From an uncultured Clostridia bacterium (GTDB taxonomy: Bacteria > Bacillota > Clostridia > Christensenellales > UBA1242): a stretch of 44,179 bases of DNA. Made by a program: the position numbers and the translations under genes. Shown here piece by piece: positions 33,063-41,577 of the stretch; position 1 is the first letter of the stretch, and each line of letters opens with the position of its first letter. Under the pieces are notes generated by a model. That model made no database searches. It was given only the letters and a program-made list of their open reading frames with translations, and had not been told where the DNA came from. The stretch covers positions 1 to 44,179 of the forward strand of contig CANBAL010000008.1 of the NCBI GenBank assembly GCA_947366545.1, read 5' to 3'.

Positions 33063-34067
33063 CTACCTCCGTTTCACAAGACTTTTTATCTTTTTAGATA
33101 TATACTCGCTTCTTACTATGTTTTCCTTTTTTGTATCAGAAAAATCAAATATTTCCTTTAAGTTTGCTTCTCCACCCTCATAGTAAAGTTTTTGAAATTT
33201 ATCACTATCTTCAATATGCAAAAATCCAAGACTATCACCAAATTTGACAAGAGAAAGTAATTTCATCATTTCACGCTCTTCTAAGGTATAGCAATTTGTA
33301 AGCACGCCATACGCCCTTAACACCTCGTCATGAATTTGACTACGCTCATTTAGCATATAGTAATCCCGCATTTCCTTCTCTTCATTACATATTTCATATA
33401 TTATTTCGCTGACCTCATCAATTATCTCCTCCTCACTTTTACCAAGTGAGCCTTGATTTGATATTTGATAAAAACTTGCCTGCGCCTCACTGCCTTCGCC
33501 ATATATTCCACGCACTGTAAAGCCGTTTCTGCCCGCCTTATCAATAAGGTCTTCTATCTTACCTGCACGCTCAAGAGCCGGCAAAAAAAGCATGACACTT
33601 GCCCGCATTCCTGTGCCAAGATTGGAAGGGCTGGCCGTTATAAAGCCAAGATTGTCATCATAGGCAATATCAATGCTACCAAGCAATGCTTCGTCAATCT
33701 TTTTTAACCTTCTAAAAGGTTTTAAAAGATTAAAGCCAGCCTCAATACACTGCTCACGGATATGGTCCTCTTCATTTATCATGACAATGACTTTTTCATC
33801 CTCACTTATAGCGACAGAAGATATATCTTTATTTTCTATAAGTTCACGACTTATAAGGTGCTGCTCAAAGAGTGCGTTACACTCATTAAGTGACAAATTT
33901 TTAAGGGAGAGAAAGTTGAATAAATCAAAGCTCTCTAGCACCGCCTTAACGCTATCTGTAATATATTTTGCGCCCTCGCTGTCAAGTTTTGTGAAAAATT
34001 TTAGACCCGAAACATTACGGGCAAGTCTAATGCGAGAGGAAATCGCTATGTTATCAAATACTTCCAT
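33063..34067 (-). CDS. mcsB: Protein-arginine kinase McsB
   Basis: 334 residues; a phosphagen-kinase-fold enzyme that phosphorylates arginines and so marks proteins for ClpCP. ISSRIRLARN near the N-terminus, EDHIREQCIEAG around the active-site loop and the LPALER and GNQGSLGKSEEEI-type regions are seen. A start at 34100 is possible in frame, but GCGAGGTAAAAA sits directly before the ATG at 34067. It overlaps the mini-mcsA stop by 14 bp, so translation is coupled. Confidence 0.94.
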   Translation of the reverse strand: MEVFDNIAISSRIRLARNVSGLKFFTKLDSEGAKYITDSVKAVLESFDLFNFLSLKNLSLNECNALFEQHLISRELIENKDISSVAISEDEKVIVMINEEDHIREQCIEAGFNLLKPFRRLKKIDEALLGSIDIAYDDNLGFITASPSNLGTGMRASVMLFLPALERAGKIEDLIDKAGRNGFTVRGIYGEGSEAQASFYQISNQGSLGKSEEEIIDEVSEIIYEICNEEKEMRDYYMLNERSQIHDEVLRAYGVLTNCYTLEEREMMKLLSLVKFGDSLGFLHIEDSDKFQKLYYEGGEANLKEIFDFSDTKKENIVRSEYISKKIKSLVKRR

Positions 34068-34221
34068 TTTTACCTCGCCCCCTATGTTTCTTTTGTCCAT
34101 AAAGTGCCTTTACCGCCTCTTCAAGGCGTGGCAGGGTCTCATAACAATGCTGACAGCCTACAAAGCCTGTTTGCAAAATTTCACTATAAGATGTATCACA
34201 ATACGGACATTTTTTCAACAA
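34054..34221 (-). CDS. mcsA: Reduced McsA (single zinc-finger form)
   Basis: 55 residues, read on the minus strand from a TTG start at 34221; GGAGG lies eight bases upstream. Two Cys pairs, Cys5-x-x-Cys8 and Cys23-x-x-Cys26, with YSEILQTGFVGCQHCYE and a KKHRGRGKNG tail. It matches only the second zinc-finger half of a normal McsA (about 170-185 residues); the first finger and the UVR domain are missing. McsA activates McsB, so the position before mcsB supports the call. Confidence 0.78.
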   Translation of the reverse strand: MLKKCPYCDTSYSEILQTGFVGCQHCYETLPRLEEAVKALYGQKKHRGRGKNGSI

Positions 34222-34248
34222 TTATCTTTCCTCCACATTTCCATATCT

Positions 34249-34295
34249 TGTACTAGTATGCATATACAACCACCAACTTGTTGTAGTAGTATGCA
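34249..34295. promoter_or_regulatory. Pair of direct repeats upstream of mcsA
   Basis: TGTACTAGTATGCA (34249-34262) and TGTAGTAGTATGCA (34282-34295) differ at one base and are 33 bp apart in the short mcsA leader/promoter region. They do not resemble the CtsR heptamer operator (GGTCAAA-type). Confidence 0.55.
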
Positions 34296-34301
34296 AAACT
34301 A

Positions 34302-36449
34302 TTATTTATCAATACCTTTCATGGTAAGAGAAATTCTTTTCTTAACTGGGTCTACAGAAAGCACTTTCACATCGACATGCTGACCTACTTTAAGCACCTC
34401 GGAAGGATGACGAATGAAAGAGTTTGAAATTTGAGAAATATGTACAAGCCCATCTTGATGCACACCGATATCAACAAAGGCACCAAAGTCAATTACATTT
34501 CTTACAGTGCCACTAAGCACCATACCCTCTTTAAGATCTTCCATAGAAAGTATATCACTTCTAAGCAGTGGCTTTGGCATAGTTTCACGAATATCACGAC
34601 CTGGTTTTAAAAGTTCATTTACAATATCATTAAGAGTAGGCACCCCGACACCACACTCTTTCGCAACCTTCTCTTCGCCCATATTTTGAACAAGGCTTGG
34701 AAGCAAAGTGAGGTTATTATTTTTAATATCTTCTTCCGTCAAATTGAAAAGAGACAATAGTTTTTTAGTAGCCGTATAACTTTCTGGATGCACTGCGGTG
34801 TTATCCAAAATTTCCTCACCGCCTACAACACGAAGGAAGCCAGCACACTGCTCATACGCTTTTGGCCCAAGCTTTGACACTGACAAAAGTTCTCCACGGT
34901 TTTTAATCCCCTTATTCTTTGCACGGAAAGCAACTATATTTTTTGCTATCGACATATTTAACCCCGAAACATAGGAAAGTAGACTTGGTGAGGCGGTGTT
35001 GATATCCACTCCAACCGAGTTTACGCAGTCTTCAACTACACCAGTAAGCACCTCGGTTAGCCTATTTTGAGGCATATCATGTTGATACTGGCCTACACCT
35101 ATTGATTTAACATCAATCTTTATAAGTTCGGCAAGTGGGTCTTGAAGGCGTCTTGCTATTGAGACAGCACTTCTAAGAGAAACATCATAGTCAGGGAACT
35201 CCTCTGCACCAAGTTTTGATGCACTGTATACCGATGCACCAGCCTCACTGACCACCGCATAACTTACTGGACGGGAAACATGTTTGATAAGCTCAGCAAC
35301 AAATATTTCTGCCTCTTTGGATGCGGTACCATTTCCGATAGAAACAATATCTACATTGTATTTTTCGATTAAAGTTTTGAGTTTGGCAATAGATTCCTCG
35401 GTCTTAGATTGTGGTGGTGTTGGATAAATCACTGTAGTGGCAAGCACATCACCATTTTTATCAATTACCGCTATCTTACAGCCGGTACGATAGGCAGGAT
35501 CAAGCCCTAAAATTATATTATTTTTAAGTGGTGCCTCCATAAGAAGTGGCTTTAAGTTGACTTCGAACATCTTGATCGCTTGCTCATTTGCCCTATCAGT
35601 CAAATTGCTTCTGCATTCTCTTTCAAGCGATGGAAACAGAAGTCTTTCATAACTATCTAAAATAGTTTCAGTCATCACTGTATCAGTATCTTCATTATTC
35701 TTCTTATAGAATTTATTGATGATATTAAGGCATTTCTCCTCCTCAATATTGACACTAACTTTAAGACATTTTTCATTCTCACCACGGTTTATCGCAAGTA
35801 TTCTATGACTTGGCAAAGCCTTTACCTCTTGCTTAAAGCCAGCATAAGTTTCATATGTCGCACTCCCCTCATTCTCAACAAGTTCACAAGAAATTGTCGC
35901 TTTCTCGGCGATTAACTCTCTAAGAGCCTTTCGCAATTCTGCATCATCGCTAATTTTTTCAGCAACTATATCTTTTGCACCAGAAATGGCCTCTTCTACC
36001 GTCTTAACCTCTTCCGTCAAATATTTTTCAGCCTCTTTCATGAGATTAAAGGCCTTAGACTGCGCAAGAAGTATCTCAGCAAGTGGCTCCAAGCCCTTTG
36101 CTATAGCCACAGATGCACGGGTTTTACGCTTTGGTTTATATGGGCGATAAATATCTTCCACCTCAGTCATAGTGCGGGCATTTGAGAGTGCCGCGGCAAT
36201 CTCATCCGTCCACTTTCCTTGCTCGGTAATCGCTTTTTGCACCTTTTCTTTTTCCGCTGTTAAGTTGCGTAAATATTTAAGTCTATCACTAAATTCACGA
36301 AGGGTTTGATCGTCACATGTGCCGTGCATTTCCTTTCTATATCGGGCAATAAATGGGATTGTACACCCTTCATCTATAAGATTTATTATATTTTGTGAAT
36401 ATTCAAGTTTAAGTCCAAATTCTTCTGCAAGTTGATTTACTATTTCCAT
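34302..36449 (-). CDS. tex: Tex-family RNA-binding/transcription accessory protein
   Basis: 715 residues, full length. N-terminal Tex helical region (IPFIARYRKE, LREFSDRL), central YqgF-like RNase-H fold (LGLDPAYRTGCKIAVID near 314-330), HhH motifs (SPSLLSYVSGLNMSIAKNIV) and a C-terminal S1 domain (MVLSGTVRNVIDFGAFVDIGVHQDGLVHIS). Binds nucleic acid and affects gene expression; exact role unclear. GGAG precedes the ATG by ten bases. It starts two bases after the amidohydrolase-like gene's stop. Confidence 0.95.
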   Translation of the reverse strand: MEIVNQLAEEFGLKLEYSQNIINLIDEGCTIPFIARYRKEMHGTCDDQTLREFSDRLKYLRNLTAEKEKVQKAITEQGKWTDEIAAALSNARTMTEVEDIYRPYKPKRKTRASVAIAKGLEPLAEILLAQSKAFNLMKEAEKYLTEEVKTVEEAISGAKDIVAEKISDDAELRKALRELIAEKATISCELVENEGSATYETYAGFKQEVKALPSHRILAINRGENEKCLKVSVNIEEEKCLNIINKFYKKNNEDTDTVMTETILDSYERLLFPSLERECRSNLTDRANEQAIKMFEVNLKPLLMEAPLKNNIILGLDPAYRTGCKIAVIDKNGDVLATTVIYPTPPQSKTEESIAKLKTLIEKYNVDIVSIGNGTASKEAEIFVAELIKHVSRPVSYAVVSEAGASVYSASKLGAEEFPDYDVSLRSAVSIARRLQDPLAELIKIDVKSIGVGQYQHDMPQNRLTEVLTGVVEDCVNSVGVDINTASPSLLSYVSGLNMSIAKNIVAFRAKNKGIKNRGELLSVSKLGPKAYEQCAGFLRVVGGEEILDNTAVHPESYTATKKLLSLFNLTEEDIKNNNLTLLPSLVQNMGEEKVAKECGVGVPTLNDIVNELLKPGRDIRETMPKPLLRSDILSMEDLKEGMVLSGTVRNVIDFGAFVDIGVHQDGLVHISQISNSFIRHPSEVLKVGQHVDVKVLSVDPVKKRISLTMKGIDK

Positions 36450-36451
36450 GG

Positions 36452-37342
36452 TTATATTTTCTCCTTTATCCTCTTAATAAGTTCGTTTTCAAGTCTTGAA
36501 AGCCTATCTTTAAGTTCTGGCAAATCACTGATTTGTCTTTCGCCACTAAGCATAAGTCTTTCAAGTTGTTTTGTTGGGTTTGGCGTGATTTTTTCTAGCA
36601 TTTCCCCTCTTGTAACCGCCCTTTCATTGCAAAGCAAATTCGCCGTCTGTCCGCAAGCCCAATTTACCTCACCTAACATATTGACATAAGGGAAATCGTC
36701 ACTTGCAAAGACTATCGCTACTTCCGAGTTTTTTATCATGGCAAGATTGGTAAATCCGCGACCTTTTAGCATATCACTTTGTGGGGTTAAGCATAGGCGG
36801 GTGCCATACATTGCAAGCAGGGACAAATCGTCCTTATCAAGATAGTTGCCGCCAAGCAAGGTGCAATCTCTATCAAGAAAGCCGAGGTCTTCAAGTAGCC
36901 TTGTTGGTGTGACGCCATACAACTTATCAAGAGTGCCTAGCTCTTCAAGACTTCTGCCGAACTCTATGAGAAGCGGCACCTTCTTTTGTCCAGAGTACAT
37001 TGACAGTTCTTGCAACTGGTTTTCACTATAATTTAGCAGCCCTTTAATATGAATAAATATACATTTTTCATAGCCTTCAAAATCTTCAATATTGCCGTCG
37101 ACCACTGCCTTACCACTAAGGTTATACTTACTTAAAGCGTCAAGAGCGTTTTTGGCATAGTGACAGCCAAGGTTTACCTCTTTAACACCTGCAAGAAGAT
37201 TTTTTATCGCACCATACTCGCATAAAAGAGCGTCCTCTTCCTCTGTAATCGCCACCTCTTGTTTGCCCTCGAAATGACAATTTAAAAAACTTTTTAAAGT
37301 GTCATAATAGAAATTTTTAAAGTATAAGTCCTTCGCTTGCAT
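36452..37342 (-). CDS. Degenerate amidohydrolase-like protein (pseudoenzyme candidate)
   Basis: 296 residues. Aligns by pattern with the C-terminal half of ATZ/TRZ-type metal-dependent amidohydrolases. The expected HLAE becomes LIEFGRS (125-131), LAHG becomes LLGG (162-165), CPxSN becomes TPQSD (186-190), and only the GTD Asp seems kept as ASDD (213-216). The N-terminal HxH barrel start is also absent. Two of the expected metal-ligand His are therefore missing, and the protein is probably non-catalytic. A strong AAGGAG sits before the ATG at 37342; longer starts are unsupported. Co-transcribed with tex. Confidence 0.7.
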   Translation of the reverse strand: MQAKDLYFKNFYYDTLKSFLNCHFEGKQEVAITEEEDALLCEYGAIKNLLAGVKEVNLGCHYAKNALDALSKYNLSGKAVVDGNIEDFEGYEKCIFIHIKGLLNYSENQLQELSMYSGQKKVPLLIEFGRSLEELGTLDKLYGVTPTRLLEDLGFLDRDCTLLGGNYLDKDDLSLLAMYGTRLCLTPQSDMLKGRGFTNLAMIKNSEVAIVFASDDFPYVNMLGEVNWACGQTANLLCNERAVTRGEMLEKITPNPTKQLERLMLSGERQISDLPELKDRLSRLENELIKRIKEKI

Positions 37343-37392
37343 AAAACTCCTTATCATTACTAAGTATACAATAAAAGGAAGGTGCAAATCAA

Positions 37393-38574
37393 ATGAAAGA
37401 GCGGGTAATTTTGCATTGCGATATAAATAATTTTTTCGCATCCGTGGAATGTTCGACCCGTCCTGAACTTAAAGGTTTGCCAGTCGCGGTTACTGGCAAC
37501 CCTAAAAAACGCACAGGCATCATACTTGCCAAAAATGAGATTGCAAAATCACAGGGCGTCAAAACCGGCGAGGCAATTTGGGAGGCAAAGGTAAAATGCC
37601 CCGACCTCGTTACCCTGCCACCACACTACGCCCTTTACGAAGAAATTTCTGAAAAATTACAAGAACTTTATCTTGGCTACACCGATTTTGTGGAGCCGCT
37701 GGGGCTTGACGAGTGTTGGCTGGATGTTACAGACAGCCTACAATACCTCAAAAAAAGCGGGAAGGAAATTGCAGACGAAATAAGAGAAAAAATAAAAAGG
37801 GAGTTCAATTTTACCGCCTCTGTGGGAGTGCCCTTTTCCAAAATCTTTGCTAAACTTGGAAGCGATATGAAAAAACCTGATGCAACCACGGTGATAACTT
37901 CCATAGACTTTAAAGACATGGTATATACTCTGCCGCTTAATTCCATTGTGGGAATTGGAAGGCGACTTGAAAAAAGATTTGCGAAAATGAATGTGAACAC
38001 TATTGGCGAGTTTGTTTTACTTAGTGACGACTATTTAAAGGCAATTATGGGAATTACTGGAGTTTATTTAAAGCACAGCTTACTTGGAGACCGAGAGGAA
38101 AAAGTGCTAAACTTCTACGAGTTGCCACCACCCAAAAGCATAGGAAACGGCACAACCACCCTAAAAGACATAATTTCACGAAAGGATTTTATCTCTACCC
38201 TTTCCTTTCTGGCGGAAAAGGTGTCGGCTAGGCTGATTAAGCACGGCTTTGTCGCGTCCACACTTACCGTAACTATTAAAACAAACGAGTTTGCTAGATT
38301 TAGCAAAAGTCAAAAAATTCCGCCAACCCAAGGAATTACACAACTTGTGACAGAAGGAATGAAGATTGTAGATAGTTTTTGGAAATTTAATAGGCCTATT
38401 CGGGCTATACAGCTTAGAGCATCCAGCCTTTCCTCAGACAAAGTGAAACAACTTTCGTTTTTTGACAAAAAAGATTTATCAAAAACCATAGTTGAAATCA
38501 ATAAAAAATATGGTCATATCGCACTTGCAAGTGACAAGTCTGACCATATAAACACTGGGCCACGGCATGAATAA
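37393..38574 (+). CDS. dinB: DNA polymerase IV (Y-family)
   Basis: 393 residues; error-prone translesion polymerase. HCDINNFFASVE with Asp10 at the N-terminus and LGLDECWLD with Asp106-Glu107 give the catalytic carboxylates; the usual SIDEAYLD has become GLDECWLD, with both acidic residues kept. The SVGVPFSKIFAKLGSDMKKPDA palm/finger region, helix-hairpin-helix thumb and little-finger domain follow. A C-terminal clamp motif (QLSFF, near 355-360) fits beta-clamp binding. A GGAAGGTG site lies before the ATG. Divergent from the amidohydrolase-like gene. Confidence 0.94.
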   Translation: MKERVILHCDINNFFASVECSTRPELKGLPVAVTGNPKKRTGIILAKNEIAKSQGVKTGEAIWEAKVKCPDLVTLPPHYALYEEISEKLQELYLGYTDFVEPLGLDECWLDVTDSLQYLKKSGKEIADEIREKIKREFNFTASVGVPFSKIFAKLGSDMKKPDATTVITSIDFKDMVYTLPLNSIVGIGRRLEKRFAKMNVNTIGEFVLLSDDYLKAIMGITGVYLKHSLLGDREEKVLNFYELPPPKSIGNGTTTLKDIISRKDFISTLSFLAEKVSARLIKHGFVASTLTVTIKTNEFARFSKSQKIPPTQGITQLVTEGMKIVDSFWKFNRPIRAIQLRASSLSSDKVKQLSFFDKKDLSKTIVEINKKYGHIALASDKSDHINTGPRHE

Positions 38575-38579
38575 AAAAA

Positions 38580-38595
38580 TCCACCAAGTGGTGGA
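38580..38595 (-). terminator. Terminator of the 199-residue orphan
   Basis: Stem TCCACC/GGTGGA with a short loop and a T-run following on the minus strand only. Confidence 0.75.
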
Positions 38596-38597
38596 AA

Positions 38598-39197
38598 TTA
38601 TACGCTTTCGGTTGATGATAACTCTTCAACAAAAAGGGCAAGACGCTCCTTTGCACTGCGTTTATTATTGCCGAATTTATATGAAAAGATTAACTGACTA
38701 TACAAAAATGCAAGTTTATCGTTTCCTGACATATTCTTCTCTAAAAGTGACTTTCTAAAACTTTCGCGTGCAAGCTCTATTGCCGCATACTTTGTATCAT
38801 TCTCATTCATTTCATCACAAATTTCAGCAAATCGAACAAAAGCAACTGGGTTTCTATCTTTAGAAAATAGATTGGATGAAATTTGTTTACAAGTATCCGA
38901 GTGACGAGTATTAGCACTTCTTAGCCCCTTACTTTCTGCATACAGAGTAAGAAGGTAATTTTCCTCAAAATTATGACGAAGTTTAGAATTGATGACCACA
39001 ATATGATTCATGATCTCTGGTGCAATCATATCGTACTCACTTACATTTGTGAAAAAATCTTGAAGAGCATTTATCTGCCCTTCCTTTGCAAGTTCTTTTA
39101 TAGAATTTAAGTAATTTTCTTTATCATTACCAAGTAAATATTTCGATTTAACAGATATGTATTTTTTATCGAGATTGGTAAAGTCGTTTGTTAACAT
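38598..39197 (-). CDS. 199-residue soluble helical protein, unknown function
   Basis: 199 residues, no membrane helix, mostly helical with repeated F/Y-rich motifs (LAKEGQINALQDFF, YAAIELARESFRKSLLEKN); a TPR-like arrangement is possible but I cannot show it. AAAGGAG precedes the ATG. It has its own promoter (39222-39250) just inside the gap behind trxB, and a terminator. No family recognised. Confidence 0.72.
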   Translation of the reverse strand: MLTNDFTNLDKKYISVKSKYLLGNDKENYLNSIKELAKEGQINALQDFFTNVSEYDMIAPEIMNHIVVINSKLRHNFEENYLLTLYAESKGLRSANTRHSDTCKQISSNLFSKDRNPVAFVRFAEICDEMNENDTKYAAIELARESFRKSLLEKNMSGNDKLAFLYSQLIFSYKFGNNKRSAKERLALFVEELSSTESV

Positions 39198-39221
39198 TTT
39201 TTCTCCTTTTTAGACCTTGCT

Positions 39222-39250
39222 ATTTTATCATGAAGACAGGGCCAAGTCAA
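39222..39250 (-). promoter_or_regulatory. Promoter of the 199-residue orphan
   Basis: Minus strand TTGACT, 17 bp, TAAAAT, about 25 bp before the start codon. Confidence 0.72.
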
Positions 39251-39270
39251 GGGGTAAACCCAAGATTTTT

Positions 39271-40194
39271 CTACTTTTTTGACGACTTTTTCGCATTCAT
39301 AATTGCAAGGTATTTTATCGCCTCCATTGATGCCACGGCGCCGTCACTTACCGCGGTTGCAATCTGTTTTACAAGCCCATTTCTTGCATCTCCACAGGCA
39401 AAAACACCCTCTTTTGAGGCGTGCAAACGCTCATCACAAACAATGTAACCTTTGCCGTCAAGTTCAAGTTTACCGACGAGGTTTTCGGTTTGAGGGCGTC
39501 TGCCTATCGCAACAAATACGCCGTCAAGTTTTATGCTTTTTCTTTTGCCATCCTTGATATATTCAAGGGCGGTTACCTTATCTTGTCCAACCACCTTATT
39601 TGCCTCGGCACCCTTGATTGCTGTGATATTCTTTTTATCAAGTTCTTGCTCACTCCTGCCAAAAAGTTTCATATTCTCCCGCGAAAGAACATAGACTTTT
39701 TTGCAAAGGTCACTTAGATATACCGCGTCACTTACCGCACTATCTCCGCTGCCAACTACTGCACAAGTCTTGCCTTTAAACAAGTTTCCGTCACAGACAG
39801 CGCAATAACTTATTCCACGGCCGACAAATCGCTCTTCCCCTTCAATTCCAAGCTCTCTAGGGTTTGCACCAAGAGCAAAAATTACCGCTTTTGCCTCATA
39901 GGTGTGCTTATTTGTCACTACCTTTTTTATCTCTCCGTCAAGGTTGAAATCACGAGCCTCTTCATATATAAAATCAAGTTCAAGTGCCTTAGCGTGCGCT
40001 TTAAATGCCTTCGCAAGTTCCTGTCCATCCATACTATGAAAGCCGAGATAATTATCTACTTTATCAAGCAAATTCACCTCTCCGCCAACCGCAAATTTTT
40101 CAAGTATTGCTACGCTTTTATTTGCCCTTTTTGCATAAATGCCAGCACTTATTCCTGCGGGACCTCCGCCGATTATTAATATGTCATAAATCAT
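39271..40194 (-). CDS. trxB: Thioredoxin reductase
   Basis: 307 residues. FAD motif GGGPAGISAGIY (9-20), the redox-active Cys131-Ala-Val-Cys134 (CAVCDG, usually CATCDG), NAD(P)H-binding VVGSGDSAVSDAVYLS (146-161) and the C-terminal VFACGDARNGLVKQIATAVSDGAVA block. Reduces thioredoxin with NADPH (or ferredoxin in some anaerobes). AGGAGA precedes the ATG. It stands alone with no trxA beside it. Confidence 0.95.
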   Translation of the reverse strand: MIYDILIIGGGPAGISAGIYAKRANKSVAILEKFAVGGEVNLLDKVDNYLGFHSMDGQELAKAFKAHAKALELDFIYEEARDFNLDGEIKKVVTNKHTYEAKAVIFALGANPRELGIEGEERFVGRGISYCAVCDGNLFKGKTCAVVGSGDSAVSDAVYLSDLCKKVYVLSRENMKLFGRSEQELDKKNITAIKGAEANKVVGQDKVTALEYIKDGKRKSIKLDGVFVAIGRRPQTENLVGKLELDGKGYIVCDERLHASKEGVFACGDARNGLVKQIATAVSDGAVASMEAIKYLAIMNAKKSSKK

Positions 40195-40248
40195 AATTAT
40201 CTCCTACACCTTATGATATCACAAAAAATGAAAAAGACAAATAAAAAC

Positions 40249-40261
40249 GTGGCAATGCCAC
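40249..40261 (-). terminator. Terminator of the small XRE gene
   Basis: Stem GTGGC/GCCAC with loop AAT, then a T-run on the minus strand (ACGTTTTTATTTG); four bases past the XRE stop. Confidence 0.65.
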
Positions 40262-40264
40262 TAT

Positions 40265-40525
40265 TTATATTAAATCTAAATTCTCTGCTAAAAATGAATC
40301 ATCATCAATCAATTCGCTTGGTTTTACACCTAAACCATATGCCAAAAGTATTATTGTTTTGAGACTTACATTTTCTGTTCTTCCTTGAAAAATACTTTTT
40401 ATGGTAGGATAAGGTATTCCGCTTTTTTCAGATAGTTCATATTGCGTCATTTTGCTACCCATAAAATAATTCAATCTCTCTAATAAAGCCTTGGCTACTG
40501 TTTTCTTTCTCTTAGGATTATTCAT
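40265..40525 (-). CDS. Small XRE-family regulator, divergent from an orphan
   Basis: 86 residues. HTH core MTQYELSEKSGIPYPTIKSI (about 26-45) followed by GRTENVSLKTIILLAYGLGV and a short acidic tail. Looks like a Cro/C1-type repressor. In-frame start further up at 40552 is open, but the AAGGA-preceded ATG at 40525 is better. Divergent to the 161-residue orphan, with a shared strong-promoter region that holds GATGATG/CATCATC symmetry. Confidence 0.85.
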   Translation of the reverse strand: MNNPKRKKTVAKALLERLNYFMGSKMTQYELSEKSGIPYPTIKSIFQGRTENVSLKTIILLAYGLGVKPSELIDDDSFLAENLDLI

Positions 40526-40583
40526 AATCCTTATTTTAACCCAAAATTTCACAAGAATTAGGATGATGCGTCATTCTTTTTTG

Positions 40584-40612
40584 TTGACAAACGACTTTTT
40601 TCTTATTATAAT
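40584..40612 (+). promoter_or_regulatory. Perfect-consensus promoter of the 161-residue orphan
   Basis: TTGACA, 17 bp, TATAAT, both hexamers exact. GATGATG (40562-40568) and CATCATC (40622-40628) flank it symmetrically and could be repressor half-sites. Confidence 0.85.
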
Positions 40613-40641
40613 AAGATTATACATCATCTTAAGAAAAAAAT

Positions 40642-41127
40642 ATGAAAACATGTGGATTTGTAAACTTAGATAAGTTTGAGTTAAATGAAGATATAGAAAT
40701 CAAAATATATTGCTGTATCCTTAAAAAAATTAACGAAAGTGTAAACACCTTCATTTTCATAACTAACGAATTTAATAACTTTTGCTATGATAAAGTATCT
40801 CAATTCCAAGAAAACTATTTTAATTTAAAACGAATTTGTTTGGCAGATTTCAAGGATTTCGTTTGTCTAAAACAAGACAAAAGAAGAATGGAAAGATTAT
40901 TTAAACTTTGTACTGGCAAATTAGTACCTTTTATGCCTTTCGAGGACATTATTGACTATGAGTTGTTTAGAGATATAGATTTTGAAGGCAAAGCAGAAAG
41001 TAAAGAAGAAAGGTTACTTTCTTATTGCAATTACATAATTGTTTATTGCAAAGACAAAGAAGGTGAAAAGTGCAAAAAATTTGTATCATTGGCTAAAGAA
41101 AATAATATTGAACTTTTGTTTTTATAA
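40642..41127 (+). CDS. 161-residue orphan paired with a divergent XRE gene
   Basis: 161 residues, Cys-rich for its size, basic; no membrane helix. The end (LLSYCNYIIVYCKDKEGEKCKKFVSLAKENNIELLFL, about 125-161) looks like the last strand-helix-strand of a Rossmann or SLOG-like fold where D/N-x-I-I-V-Y is followed by an Ala-Lys helix. I cannot name the family. The ribosome binding site is weak (AAGAAAAAA). The coding sequence is richer in AT than its neighbours, so recent acquisition is possible. Confidence 0.65.
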   Translation: MKTCGFVNLDKFELNEDIEIKIYCCILKKINESVNTFIFITNEFNNFCYDKVSQFQENYFNLKRICLADFKDFVCLKQDKRRMERLFKLCTGKLVPFMPFEDIIDYELFRDIDFEGKAESKEERLLSYCNYIIVYCKDKEGEKCKKFVSLAKENNIELLFL

Positions 41128-41129
41128 TA

Positions 41130-41157
41130 AAAAAGAGAGGAAAATTCCTCTCTTTTT
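41130..41157. terminator. Bidirectional terminator (orphan / rpsI)
   Basis: Stem AAAAAGAGAGG/CCTCTCTTTTT with loop AAAATT; it closes the plus-strand orphan and the minus-strand rplM-rpsI operon. Confidence 0.88.
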
Positions 41158-41175
41158 GTAACAACAAGTTTTGTT

Positions 41176-41577
41176 TTATCTCTTTGAGAACTGAGATGCT
41201 TTTCTCGCTTTCTTTAAGCCGTACTTCTTTCTTTCCTTCATTCTGCTATCACGAGTGAGAAGTCCTGCCTCTTTAAGCTCTTTCTTATAAGTCTCATTGG
41301 CTTTAACAAGCGCCCTTGCAACGCCGTGGCTGATTGCTCCTGCCTGTCCTGCCTCTCCGCCGCCTACTACGCGTACGGTGATATCATATTTATCTTGTGC
41401 ACCAACAAGTTCGAGTGGTTGGCGTGCGATAAGGAGAAGGGTATCTCTTTGAAGATACTCGCTGATATCTTTTCCATTTACTGTGATCTTTCCTTTACCT
41501 AATGCAAGTCTTACCCTTGCAATAGATTTCTTTCTTCTTCCAGTCGAAATGATCTGTGCTGGTTTCTTCTCTGCCAT
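41176..41577 (-). CDS. rpsI: 30S ribosomal protein S9
   Basis: 133 residues. [13 protein letters not shown] at the N-terminus, [22 protein letters not shown] in the core, and a basic tail ending in FSKR, which reaches the P-site tRNA. The ATG shares one base with the rplM stop (TAATG), and GGAGTGAG lies within the rplM end, so the pair is translationally coupled, as in most bacteria. Confidence 0.98.
   Translation of the reverse strand: MAEKKPAQIISTGRRKKSIARVRLALGKGKITVNGKDISEYLQRDTLLLIARQPLELVGAQDKYDITVRVVGGGEAGQAGAISHGVARALVKANETYKKELKEAGLLTRDSRMKERKKYGLKKARKASQFSKR

Noticed and set aside
34222..34301. CtsR operator before mcsA
   Set aside because: No GGTCAAA-type tandem heptamers are present; the direct repeats here have another sequence.
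36452..37342. An active cytosine or guanine deaminase
   Set aside because: The His residues expected in the metal site are replaced, and the barrel start is missing.
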